In this document: positions 12,061 to 22,345 of the stretch, piece by piece | Numbering within the stretch: position 1 is the stretch's first letter | Layout of the letters: the number at the start of each line of letters is the position of its first letter | NCBI GenBank assembly: GCA_009741485.1 | Contig: CM019228.1 | Coordinates: 12,373,543 to 12,437,542 of the forward strand | Source: Malurus cyaneus samueli | Lineage: Eukaryota; Chordata; Aves; Passeriformes; Maluridae | DNA: 64,000 bases | Direction of reading: 5' to 3' | The notes under the pieces: generated by a model | The model's input: only the letters and a program-made list of their open reading frames with translations | Told to the model about the DNA's origin: nothing | The model's database searches: none | Translations under genes and position numbers: made by a program

Positions 12061-12824
12061 ATGCTGCTTTGCCAGGGCTCGGAAGTTGCTCTTTACAAGC
12101 ATAGCTCAGCCACCCCGAGAACCCAGTCTGAGGATACAAGTCGCCCTACATCTATTTTTGTAGTTGCTTCACTCGTTTTTTTAAAGGCCTGCCGAGCCGA
12201 GGGGAGGGGAGCTGGGAGGGACCCGAAAAGCAAAGCAGAGCTTCGCACCTGGGGCGCTGAAATTAGGAGATGAAGTGCAGAGGAATCCAGCGAAGCCGTG
12301 CATGTGTTTGGGGAAGAGGGGGGCCCAGGGGGTGATGGAGGCCCTTGGGGGGGGTGTCTGTGTGTTTTCAAAGTTTGCCCATTGAAAGGGATGAAAACTT
12401 CGGAAAACTGCGTAGGAGACGCATCCCCAAGGCCCTTTAGCCCTGCCCCGAGGTTGCTGCTGTCCCGTTCCTCCTCTACTCCCGCTGCAGCCGGGGAGGG
12501 AGGGGGGTCCCCGGGGGTTCCCGCAGCCCCGGGGAGCGGAGCCGCTGGCCCCGGGCCCACCCGGCTGGGGGGTCGCTCCTCCGGGCCGCCGCTTTGTTTC
12601 GCAGCCAATTTCGCTGCGTTGTGTAAAACTCGGGCTGGCTGGGACGGGGCGGGCGGTGGGCGCCGGGGACTGTATTTATTTAGATAATAATAATAAAAAA
12701 GGGGAAGTATTTGCACACAAACCTCTGGCCGGCCAGGAAGCGTCTCTGCCCCCTCTCCCGGCCCGATGGGGATTTCGGGACGTGAAGTGCCGGATCCCAG
12801 CCCCGGGCCCCCTTTGTCTTGCAG
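12061..12824 (+). other. TBX3: TBX3 intron upstream of penultimate exon, with acceptor
   Basis: The sequence lies between the end of copy A and the penultimate exon. The acceptor is the pyrimidine-rich ccccctttgtcttgcag ending at 12,824. No coding similarity was recognised in it. Because copy A lies directly to the left, the upstream TBX3 exons (T-box domain) are not where they should be. Either the duplicate was inserted into this intron during assembly, or the gene is truly rearranged. Confidence 0.7.
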
Positions 12825-13528
12825 ATCTCTGTCCCAGCGAGGGAGACAGCGATGCAGACAGCAAAGACGATCCCTTGCTAGAAGGCAACGAATCGGGCAA
12901 AATCAGCACCACCACCGCCGCCACCCCAGCGCCGGCCAGCTCCGCTGCCACCGCGGGGGACGACCCCCGGGACAAGGGGGGCAGCCCCTCCAAAAGCCAC
13001 TTCTTCCCCGGGGACTCGGCGGGGAGTCGGAGCCGAGAGAGGACTGAGAAAGCCCCTCCGGACTCCCGGCACAGCCCGGCGACCATCTCTTCCAGCACCC
13101 GGGGGGGAAGCCTGAGCGGCGAGGAACTGAAAAGCCCCCTCAGGGATGGCCCCAAAGTAGATGAGAACCGACTGCTGGGGAAAGAGCCCTTCACCCCCCT
13201 GACGGTGCAAACCGACAGCACGGCTCACCTGAGCCAGGGACACTTGCAGAACCTCGGCTTCCCCCCTGCCCTGGCCGGCCAGCAGTTCTTCAACCCGCTG
13301 GGGAACGGGCACCCGCTGCTGCTGCACCCCGGGCAGTTCGCCATGGGGGGAGCCTTCTCCGGCATGGCCGCGGGCATGGGGCCTCTCCTCGCCACCGTCT
13401 CCGGGGCGTCCGCCGGGGTCTCGGGACTGGACAACACGGTCATGGCCACGGCGGCGGCCCAGGGACTCTCGGGAGCATCGGCGGCTGCTTTGCCTTTCCA
13501 TCTGCAGCAGCACGTCCTGGCTTCACAG
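12825..13528 (+). CDS. TBX3: TBX3 penultimate coding exon (C-terminal regulatory region)
   Basis: TBX3 is a nuclear T-box transcription factor, mainly a repressor, with roles in limb, heart conduction system and mammary or other epithelial development. This 704-base exon encodes about 234 residues C-terminal to the T-box. It starts with [14 protein letters not shown], passes through a Ser/Pro-rich stretch with [18 protein letters not shown] and PLTVQTD, then [49 protein letters not shown] and [11 protein letters not shown], as expected for TBX3 rather than TBX2. The frame is open throughout. The first codon is split (phase 1: one base from the previous exon) and the donor cag|gtactg is in phase 0. 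The DNA-binding exons are not in the window. The exon appears clean, unlike the following one. Confidence 0.92.
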
Positions 13529-14188
13529 GTACTGCGTTCCCCCCGCGGCGCCCCTCCGGCCCTGGGGACGGGGAGCAGCGGGCACGTCCTTTAGCGTCCC
13601 CGTGTGCCCCCCACTGTCCCTCTCGGGCCGCTCACAGGGGTCGGGAGAGAGTCGCAGGAGGGAAACCCTGGGTGGGGTGGTGACGGTGGCCCAGAGTGAT
13701 CTCCTTGAGCTCTCCCACCCTCTCCGCTGTCCTCCCGTGCCGGGGTCAGAGCCCTGCACCCCCCGAGTGCCACCGGGGCAGGGCCAGGGCGCAGCTCGGC
13801 GCTGTGGGGCGCGTCCCAGCCTGCGGAGCGGAGCCGCTGGCGGGGGATGTGCCCGGGGCTGCCCTGGGGTGCGGGGGGCTGGACCTGCGGGTGAAGGGGG
13901 CTCGGCCCAGCGATAGAGAATGTCCCGGTGAGGGGGGAGCGGGGAGAGACGCCGCGTTGTCCTTATTTCATTCATCTCTTGGCGTTATGGTTTCTTTTTT
14001 TTTCTCTGTCGGCGGGAGGGGGCCGTGCAGGGCAGAGCCCGGGCAGGCTCGTCCCCGTTGGCCCACGTGTTCTCGGCCTCGGCACTGGGGACCACATCCT
14101 GCACCCCGCTGCTGCGAGCGGGGAGTACCCGGCGCGGGGCTGCCGTGCGGACCCGTAACCCTTTCCTCTCTCTCCTCCCCTCCCGCAG
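13529..14188 (+). other. TBX3: Last TBX3 intron, copy B
   Basis: The 660-base GC-rich intron runs from GTACTG at 13,529 to ctcccctcccgcag ending at 14,188. Both junctions are in phase 0. No other feature was recognised. The open frames across it are by-products of high GC content. Confidence 0.85.
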
Positions 14189-14628
14189 GGCCTGGCCATG
14201 TCTCCGTTCGGCAGCCTTTTCCCCTACCCCTACACCTACATGGCGGCGGCGGCCGCAGCCTCCAGCGCCGCCTCCCAGCCGTCGTGCACCGGCCACCGTC
14301 CTGAGCCGTGCGGCCGCGGCTCCGCTACAGCCCGTACCCGCTGCCCTGCCCTGTCGGACGGCAGCAGCCTCCTCACACCGCCCTGCCCGGCCTGGCCGCC
14401 GGCTCCGGCGAGGGCAAGGCGGCGGCTGAGCGCCAGCCCCGGCTCCGTGCCCCTGGACTCCGCCTCGGACCTCACCAGCCGCTCCTCCACCCTCTCGTCC
14501 GGCTCCGTGTCCCTGTCCCCCAAACTGAGCGCGGACAAGGAGCGGCCACCAGCGAACTGCAGAACATCCAGCGCCTGGTCAGTGGGCTCGACCCCAAGCA
14601 GGACAGATCCCGCAGCGGCTCCCCGTAA
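14189..14628 (+). CDS. TBX3: TBX3 last coding exon, frame broken by several indels
   Basis: The exon starts [28 protein letters not shown], directly continuing LASQ of the previous exon, and ends RSRSGSP followed by taa at 14,626-14,628. Between these the TBX3 reading moves among all three frames: [12 protein letters not shown] in one, [20 protein letters not shown] with [11 protein letters not shown] in another, and the [17 protein letters not shown] end in a third. I place the breaks at about 14,285-14,305, 14,347, 14,374, 14,427 and 14,543. At 14,374 and 14,543 copy A has the base that is missing here. Conserved residues on both sides of each break point to sequencing or consensus error, not gene loss. 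Confidence 0.88.
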
Positions 14629-14670
14629 CCCCCCGGCCTCCGGGAGCTCATTTCAAATCAGTCTCGCAGT

Positions 14671-14677
14671 GCACTTT
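14671..14677 (+). promoter_or_regulatory. miR-17-family seed match in TBX3 3' UTR
   Basis: The 7-base GCACTTT matches the miR-17/20/93/106 seed (AAAGUGC). It lies 43 bases after the stop and is also present in copy A at 2,080-2,086. The miR-17-92 cluster is reported to act on Tbx3 in vertebrates. A single 7-mer is weak evidence by itself. Confidence 0.35.
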
Positions 14678-15612
14678 GTTTGAAAGAAACCACATCCTCC
14701 ACCCGCGAGTGGTTGTTTTGTTGTTTTTATCCCTCCTTTATTTCCCTCTAATTTTTTTTCTTTTTTAAAAATGTAAATCCCGCGGTGTTGTTGCGTGCTT
14801 AGCAACAAAAAGGGATCTGGGTGGCGGGGGGAAAGGGTCGGGGAGGGGAGCGCTGGGCGGAGCTCCTCACAGGGAGGAACTGGCCGGATCGAGGCACCGT
14901 GGGTTTTGGCACCTCCTTTTTTTTTTTTTTAACAGTGTAAAAAAAAAAAAACAAAACAAAACCAAAAGACACTAGAAAGAAAAAAAGAAAAAAAATTAAA
15001 AAACACCTAAAAGAAAAAATAAAACAAAAAAAAAATCAAACAAGACTCAATAAAAAATAGTAGAGAAGTGATTTTTTTTTCTCTCCGGAGAAAAGTGGTA
15101 AGTAACTCTCATATTGGTCTTCAACAGTGTTTCCTGGGCGGTTGTTAACCACAACCCTCTTAGTCGATATTAAGGGAAGCTGTGTGTTTAAAATATTATT
15201 GTGATGTCTGAGAGCCTGTCGGGCTTTTTTTTTTTTTTTTGCATGTTCCAGAGTAGTCTGCTTTTTTTTTTTTTTTTTTTTGGTGGGGGGTGGCATTTTT
15301 TATTCAGTGGGTTTTGTTGTTTATTTTTAATGCTCGTTTCAAATCCCAGGGAAAAATATTATTTATTATAATTAATAAAACAAAAAATAAGACCTTTGTC
15401 CCTCTACCTAACATCCTCCCTTTAGCAACAAAATAAGAAGCGTAGTTGGAAGGAAAAAAAAGTGAATTTATTTTATCTAAAAACCTCCGTAGCTTGACTG
15501 AGGTTACACCGCTTTCCCCTTAATTGTATATGCAATAACAAGGTTAAACATACTGAGAAGAGAGCGGACACTATTATTAAACAAAAGTATTAATGTAATT
15601 ATTTGATACTCT

Positions 15613-15685
15613 TGTAAATACGTGGACAATGAATACTCGAATTAAACTTTAATTTATTGACATTGTACATATCTCGTAAATAACG
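15613..15685 (+). promoter_or_regulatory. Cluster of Pumilio-type motifs in TBX3 3' UTR
   Basis: TGTAAATA at 15,613 and TGTACATA at 15,664 both fit the UGUANAUA Pumilio recognition element. A third, near 15,675, is TGTAAATA in copy A (3,135-3,142) but CGTAAATA here. Three sites within ~75 bases suggest post-transcriptional control by PUM proteins. Binding is inferred from motif only. Confidence 0.4.
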
Positions 15686-16451
15686 ACTGCAGCGTCTTCT
15701 TTTTTTCCCTCTGTTTTTATTTTAGTCGTTTTCATTTCAAGTTGGTAATTCCTTTAACCATAGATCCCGCCCAGAGGAGAAATTCCCCCGTTCTGAGGGC
15801 TCATTTTTAATCAGAGCTCACCCAGGAAAACCTCGTCCTTTTGTCAAGGAGCCGAATGCAAAGGCAAGCAGAAAGAAACCAAATAATCAAAAAGACCTTA
15901 AAAAAATCAGGAGAATCTTGCTGTGCCGTGTGGGTGTGCTCGTTTGTCCCAGTGGAAGCTATAGCCCATCCTGCATTCTTCCGTTCTGAGGCGGCGTGTG
16001 TTCGGTCATCCTTCCTGGGTTATCGTTCTCGCGCTCAGTGTCGGAGTCGTCTGCAGTAATGCGATTGTTCCTCTCGAACGAGCAACAATAATTATATACG
16101 TTTATACACGACACAAGGCTCTCCACGTGGGCTTGAGAGATGACAGAACAAGAAAAGAGAAAAAAAGGTGTGACGATCTTACGCATCTTCTTTACTTGTC
16201 TATTATTGTTTTCCCCGGTCGTTGTCCGTCCGGGGTCAAGAAAACAACTCCCAGCGACGGAATTTTACTATTCTGTCTATGTGTCTTGTTGAGTGAGTGC
16301 ATATTTTCTTGGGTTGAAAGTCAGGTGCTCAGAGCTGGTTCAAAGAAAAAAAAAATGAAGGTATATTTTGTGTTATATAAATGTTGAGAAGTTCTTGCTA
16401 TTTTTTTTTCTGTATTTTTTTTCTCCCTCTTTTAAAAGTCACTGAAGTTTC

Positions 16452-16457
16452 AATAAA
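16452..16457 (+). terminator. Poly(A) signal AATAAA of TBX3, copy B
   Basis: A canonical AATAAA lies 1,824 bases after the stop, followed by tttttattgaaatgtcttgg. The distance fits a ~1.8 kb TBX3 3' UTR. It is the same signal as 3,804 in copy A. Confidence 0.6.
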
Positions 16458-16475
16458 TTTTTATTGAAATGTCTT

Positions 16476-17704
16476 GGGCGTACTGTGAAATGCCTTCACC
16501 CCAACCCTCCCCAAAGTGCCTGGGAGGATGGAGGGGTTGAAAGATATAAATCCCTCTTCTGCCTTTCTCCTCCACCCCTTTTCCCGCTCCCGATATTAAG
16601 ATATTTCCCCTGGAAGGAGCTAGTACGAACCAGTCGAGGTGGTGTCATTTGAATCGTTGGGGGGGAAGGACGAGCTTTAAGCGAGCTGTTTAATGTTCCT
16701 TTTCCGTCTTTATCCCTCTCGCTTTTAAAGTCGATCCAGGGGCTGCTAAAGTCACCTCTTTTAATGGAACAATATTAAGTGGCGTTTGAAAAGTTAATGA
16801 GAAAGGCTCAGCGATGCTTTTATCTGTCATAAATTAATAACGCAAAAGTGAAGAATTAGAGAATAGATCGGTTAAATTTTAATGCAGAGCCCTCCTTCAA
16901 AGTTTCCAGGTAAAGCGTTCAGGAGTTGATGCTGTTGCTGGGTTCGTTTTCCTCTCCTGTCCGGGCAGAGGATTTGGCTTTTCCAGTTAGCTATCACCTG
17001 GAAATACACGATTTTTTGAAATTTATTTTCCCCCCTCGCGTTGGAATCACCCCTTCTCGCCCTCAGGCTCGTGATATATCGAGATTAAACTGGGAATTGC
17101 CTGGAACAGGGACAGACATCCAGGCTGCCGACTGGACCAGTGGCCTGGGAGGTCACTGAGAGGAGAACTGAGGAGAGCTGGCAGCCCCTGCCTGTTCCTC
17201 TGCCAGTCTATGAGCACATCCTTTAGCAGCACATATATATTTCTTGTTAATGAGATTTTTTTTCTCCCCCATCCCTTCAACAGCTAGTGGCCCGTATATT
17301 GAAAAGTGATTCATCCTCCGCCAGTAATAAATATTATAAGGATGTATTTCCAGCCCGTATCCTGTTTTATGCTGCGCCCGCCCCTCGGCCCGCGGCCCCA
17401 GGTTCCTGCGCCGGCGAGATAAAGGGAGATCCAGGGGGTGAAAGTGGCCATAAAGTTTCTTTTTCCCCCGATTTTTTAATTTAAAAATCCCCCCGCGAAC
17501 ATCAAACTGTTCCCCTTCATGGGGGAACGGGACCCTTCCCATTTCAACTCGGGAATGTGGATTTGGTTTAAATCCACGGTGTTTGAGCAGGGGAAAGGTT
17601 TGGGCTGAGCAGGGTTTTTCCTCTCCCTCTTCCCCCGGCCTCGGGTGGCTCAAGGTGACGGCTGCTGGAAATGTCACTTGAGCTGATGCTCCCCTGAGCC
17701 GGCC
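16476..17704 (+). other. TBX3 downstream flank, candidate conserved non-coding DNA
   Basis: No coding potential is seen. The AT-rich unique blocks at ~16,720-16,920 (with gtcataaattaataacgc) and ~17,210-17,380 (with agtaataaatattataagg) have no repeat character and lie where vertebrate TBX3 has conserved non-coding elements. Their conservation cannot be shown from this window alone. Confidence 0.4.
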
Positions 17705-20540
17705 TGGCCGAGGAGGGGCTTTTAGGGATAGAGGTGGCATCGGGTCTGGCAAAAGAAATGAAGAAAGAAACGCACACGAAGAAGGAGGCAGCGGCTGTGC
17801 GGCCAGCCCGGAGGCTGCAACCCCGTGAGCCGCTTTCCACACGGATCCTCCACGCGGGTGGGAGCTGGAGCCGCTCCGGGAGAGGGAATGGGGTATCGAG
17901 GGGAGCAGCTCGGCGGGACAGAGTGCTGCCGGACCCTGCGGGCCATCCCTGCCCCGGGGAGCGACATTCCCCTCTGCCCTGAGCTCCGGCCCCAGCGGCC
18001 GCACAAAGGCACCTTTCCCTGACAGACCCCACAGCCCCTTCGCTCCCACCTATTTGGCTTTGGGAATGATGCGGGACCCTCTGTTTTTTCCCTCTCTCAA
18101 CCTCTGGTCCCACAAATGGCTCTTAGAGAGGGAGAGCGGCTCTGACCGGTGTATGAGCGGGGAAAATTTCCTAGCTGGCGAGGAATTCGCTGCTGATGGT
18201 CAAGAGGAAAGCAACAGACACCCACCCACCCATCAAACCCCCTTCTCCTCTCGCTTTCCTGTCGGCCCAGGAGCCCGGGAGCCGCCCCGCAGGCCAGGCG
18301 GGCACCAGCAGCCCCGGGGCACCGCACCTCCCGAGCTCACGATTTATTCTTTTTAAGGCCGAGGGTGCAGCCTGATCGCTTCAAAACCCACTTTAGCACG
18401 GGCCTAATGCTGACCTCCCCCTCGCCGTGCCCTTGCGAGAAATCCGTGTACCGCAGGTGTAACTCTGACTTGCAAATGGCTTTATCTCTTGTGTATCTTA
18501 TTTGTATATAGTAACGTTAATGAGTAACTCTTGTGGCGCTTGTGGATGGAGGTAAACAGCGAGCAATCTCTGTGGATTATCCTGTCTATTACTCACCTGG
18601 CGCCTGTCTTGATATCCTCAATGGTTTTATGGCTGATGCAGGCGACCCGGCGCTGGGTGGGGGGTGGCCGGCGGCGGGGGGGCTCCTGCGGGGCGCCGGC
18701 GCCACCTCTCGGGCAGCCTGAGCAGCGCCCAGAGACCCCCGAAGGGACCCACGGCCCGTGGGAGGAGGCAGAGCAGGAGGTGAACTGGGGCGGGGGTGAG
18801 CCCCGCACCCTGCACCCGCACCGAACCGCGGGCATTGGGTGGAGCCGCGGGTCTGCTCCGAGCGCGCTGGGTTTTTTTTTTACCACGGGTTTTAGCCGAG
18901 TCGCGTCTCTAGCGGGCGCCCGCCGGGATGGAGCGGGGAAGAAGCGAAGCGCTCGGGCGCAGCCCGGGGACAGGCCGACACCGACACCCCCGGCGGGACC
19001 CGCTGCCGCGCGCGGCTCGGCCCACGCTCCGCTATTAGTTAATATGATTGTTCAAGTGAAATTTATGACCTCTTCCCCACCCCACCCTCTCCCCGCAGCC
19101 TCCCGGCCCCTCGCACGCACACACGCTCCTGCCCTCTGCAAACACTCCGAGGGAGGCGGGAGGCGTGTTGTTGTTTTTGGCCTTGACAGCTTCCAGGAAT
19201 ATGAAATATTTAAGCCCTTCGTGATCTCCCGTCCTGGCGCCCTTTTTTCCTCTTTTTTCTGAGGTTTTTTTTTTTTTTTTTTCCTTCCCCTTTCATGTCC
19301 GGCTCGAGGTCCCGCGCGGCCGGGCCCTCCCGCACACAGCCGGCGTGCGGGCTCGGAGCACGCCAGCCTCGCAGATCAAAGGGACCTCTCCGGCCTCCGC
19401 ACAGGGAAGAGAGGAAAGAAAAAAAAAAAAAAAAAGGTTGATTTCTTTAACGATTGTTCGTAAAAATCTTGGAAGCAGGGACCATCCCGTCTCCTTCCTC
19501 GCCTCGGGCTGCGGGATTGCACCGGGAAGCGATTTTGGGAGGGCAGAAAGGAGGTTGGGGAGAAAGGAAGAGAATTAGGGGGAAAATTAAAAATATACAG
19601 GAATTGCCTGAAATTTAGCAGCCGGGTGTCTGCAGGAGCGCACACACAGTCCCGGGTGGGAGCCCAAGCACAGCCCCCGCTGGACAGCGGGGTCGGGGCC
19701 ACTCTCGGACGTGCCCTTCCCAAAACAGGGCGAACTCAGAGCCCCTGAGTTGTGCGGGAGGCAATTCCCCAATTTCTGCCGCTAAGCCCGGGGCGAGGGG
19801 CGCTGCCAAAGTGACCGAGGCCGCTGCTCCCCGCACGGACACGCGCGGGTCTGGCCGGGGCTGCGGACGGGCCGGCTAGGGGTGGCTGGACGGGGACGGA
19901 TCGCTGTTTGTTGTCTCCGGAGGGTAAACGGCTGATGAGGCGATTGCTGGCGGCGCTGGCGCTTGGACGGCGGAGGCGAGCGGCCGTGGAGCGTGCGGGG
20001 ACCGCCCCGCTGCCCCCCCGGTCCCTGTCACCCCGGCCGGCAGCGACAGCCGGGCGGATCCGCGCTGCAGGCGCCGGGACGGCGGCGTTGGAATCGTCTG
20101 ATGGGGGAAACGGGGCGGGAGAAACCTCCCTCCTCCGGCACCTCCAGCCGCGCGCCTCGCCGAGAAAGCCCCGTCCACGGGGGCAACCCCGAGCCCGCAT
20201 CCCCTTGCCCGCGGTACAGGCACACCCCGGGGGAGCGAACAGAGCCACAGCAGGACATTCCAGCCTGTGGAGCTGGGGGTTCGCATCGCGTTATAGCCCT
20301 GACCCGCCGACTGTCCCGCAGCCCGCCCCGCCGCCCAACCTTCTCCCTTTGCACCTGAAGCTCTCTGCTTGCGGGTGGGGAGAAAAAACCCTCGGTTCCC
20401 AGGGAACCGGCTTCGGAGGGTGATGTCTTGAGGTTTTTCTTGTTGTCATTTTTGTTTCGGTGTTTTGGTTTTCTTTTTTTTTTTTTTTTTTTTTTTCCAG
20501 GCCCAAACTCCCACGTGCTTCTCTCCAAACCCCGCATTAT
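17705..20540 (+). other. TBX3 downstream flank, CpG-rich with AT-rich islands
   Basis: GC-rich CpG-dense sequence alternates with AT-rich unique blocks at ~18,440-18,640 (gtatatagtaacgttaatg...) and 19,026-19,065 (ctattagttaatatgattg...). Poly(T) or poly(A) runs occur at ~19,264-19,282, ~19,418-19,435 and ~20,474-20,497. No gene product was recognised. The open frames are GC-driven. Confidence 0.45.
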
Positions 20541-22345
20541 TAGGGAACAATTAAAGCGTGTAAAAACACGGCGAGGCGAAGCCCTTTAGCTTGAAGTGGC
20601 CGTTTAAGGTGCTGTCGGGGCTCCTGGCCCCATCCTCTCGCCCCGGCTCGGGGTTTGCTGCGGGCAGGGTGAGCCCCGAGGCCGGGCCGGGGCTCCGGAG
20701 CTTCCGCGGGGTTTCTGCGGGACTCTGGAGCTGCGTTTCCCTCATGTGCCACCGCTTCGTGGAAGCTCAACCCGCAGCCGCCTCGCAGGCACCACCTTTG
20801 GGTTTCCCCTTGACTAATCCATCTCTTTTTTTCCTTATTTCTTTGGTTTCTTTTTTTTTTTTTTTTTTGATTTGATTATTCTGGAGTAATATTTTAGTGA
20901 TATTATTTTTTTTTTAAACGCTCTCAGGAAACAGAGTTCGACCTTTAGCTCAGGTAACCGCGGCCGTAATTCCCACTGAATTTCACCTTGGTTTCACTAA
21001 ACTCAGCTTTCTCTCAGTCTCCCAAATAAAGACCTTCCTGGAGAAGACATTGACATAAAAAACAAACCAGCACCAAGCGGGCTGGGCTGTGCAGAGCCGA
21101 CCCGACCCCACGGACACCCCGACCCCCTCCCCTCCCGGGGCAGCCCCCTCAGCCTCCGGTTTCTCTCCTTTCCGAGGTCCTTTCAAGCTTTATTTCCTTT
21201 CAAGCCGCCCAAGCGCCACTGACAAAATAAAGTTATCAAGGAAATAAGCTCGAGAGAAAAAGCCGGTGATGTTTTATCCCCCGGACCTGCTCCTTCCAGG
21301 GAAGGTACGAGGAGAGCGGCTCCGGGGAAGGGGGAGCCGGCCGAGGATGGGGACGCGGGGTCCGGCTTGGGGCGTCCCATCGGTGGGACAGACGGGTCGG
21401 TGAAACAAGATTTTCTCGGGTTAGGAGGAGGCGGCGGGGAGGGAGCTGGAGGGATTTCTCCAGGCTTTCGTGGAGTCCCGTTTTTGGTCCCTCTGCAGGA
21501 AAGGGGTTCCCACCTCCACATGTCCCCCCTCCACCGCGCTGCCCGACCGCGCTCCTTTGGGACTGTGTCACCGCGATCTTGTGGCACGATCCTGTCACCT
21601 CTGCGTGAAACTGCTCCAGGGCGCTCTCGCGTTTGTTTTTCACAGGTTGCTTGAAAACACATTTTTCCAGCTTTCCCTCGCTGTCCATTCATGGCCTTCC
21701 CCGCGGATTTTCGAGGGGCGCTTTTTTACTCCTCCGTCCTTCGAGTCCTTTTTCAACCGCGTTTCATTTCTCCCGTCTCCGACCTAAAAAGCAAGCAGAA
21801 AAAGCCCCTCAACCCTTAAATACAAATATAAACCAGGTCAGGAGGCCCCCCCGCTTCGCTTGCCGGAGCGGGTGGGGGTAGGGGTTACCCCTAGGAAAAG
21901 TGAAAAGCTCGTTTTAATGGGCGGTCATTGCTAAATCTCACCTTAGGGCCAAAACGACTCGCGACCCATTGCCCTCCTTACGATGTATTTATTTGTCTCA
22001 GTGGCCCCAGCCGTCAGTCATTAGTGGGGGGGTTAACCCGAGAGCCTCCCCACCGTGGTGGCGGTGGTTTTGTGGATTTTAGTTTGTTTTAAATATGATT
22101 TCTCAACAGGATCCTTTCCAGAAGAGAAGGAATAACCTGTCCCGGGAGAGCTCTGTGGGGACACGCGTGGGAGCGCAGCGAGCCACGACCCCTCCAAAAA
22201 TGGCTTCGGTCCGAGCAAGAGGGGTTTGTTTGCCACCCGAAGGGTTCGCTCCCGGGAAAAGCGGCGCTTGGGCCGGCAGGGACATTTTTTCATGGGTAAC
22301 AAAGCTTTCCAATATTCATAATAACGGAGGGGCAAACCCATCCAG
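20541..22345 (+). other. TBX3 downstream flank, end of copy B
   Basis: The sequence is non-coding and GC-mixed. It includes a poly(T) run at ~20,851-20,868 and an AT-rich block near 21,190-21,260 (gacaaaataaagttatcaag) that is also found in copy A. Nothing else was recognised. Confidence 0.5.

Larger units (their letters stand above)
14629..16475 (+). other. TBX3: TBX3 3' UTR, copy B
   Basis: About 1.85 kb of AT-rich sequence follows the stop, with long poly(T) and poly(A) runs. It holds a miR-17-family seed match gcacttt at 14,671-14,677 and Pumilio-type sites tgtaaata (15,613-15,620) and tgtacata (15,664-15,671). A third site, seen in copy A, has lost one T here. The UTR ends just after AATAAA at 16,452. 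The part 15,907-16,085 differs strongly from copy A and may be poor consensus. Confidence 0.75.
13370..22345 (+). repeat. Copy B: better-preserved copy of TBX3 3' end and flank
   Basis: This is the partner of 1-~12,060. It is more credible because it joins cleanly to the intact exon on its left and to unique sequence on its right, and its GC-rich parts lack the AC-rich phrase. It still has indels in the last exon and a doubtful patch at ~15,907-16,085. Confidence 0.88.

Noticed and set aside
12825..14628. Assignment to TBX2 rather than TBX3
   Set aside because: [18 protein letters not shown] and the RSRSGSP end fit TBX3. TBX2 is the close paralogue, and a full-length alignment would settle it.
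17153..18113. Minus-strand frames of 298 and 181 codons near TBX3
   Set aside because: They overlap AT-rich non-coding flank and a CpG-rich stretch. Translation shows no known domain, and copy A does not keep the frames.
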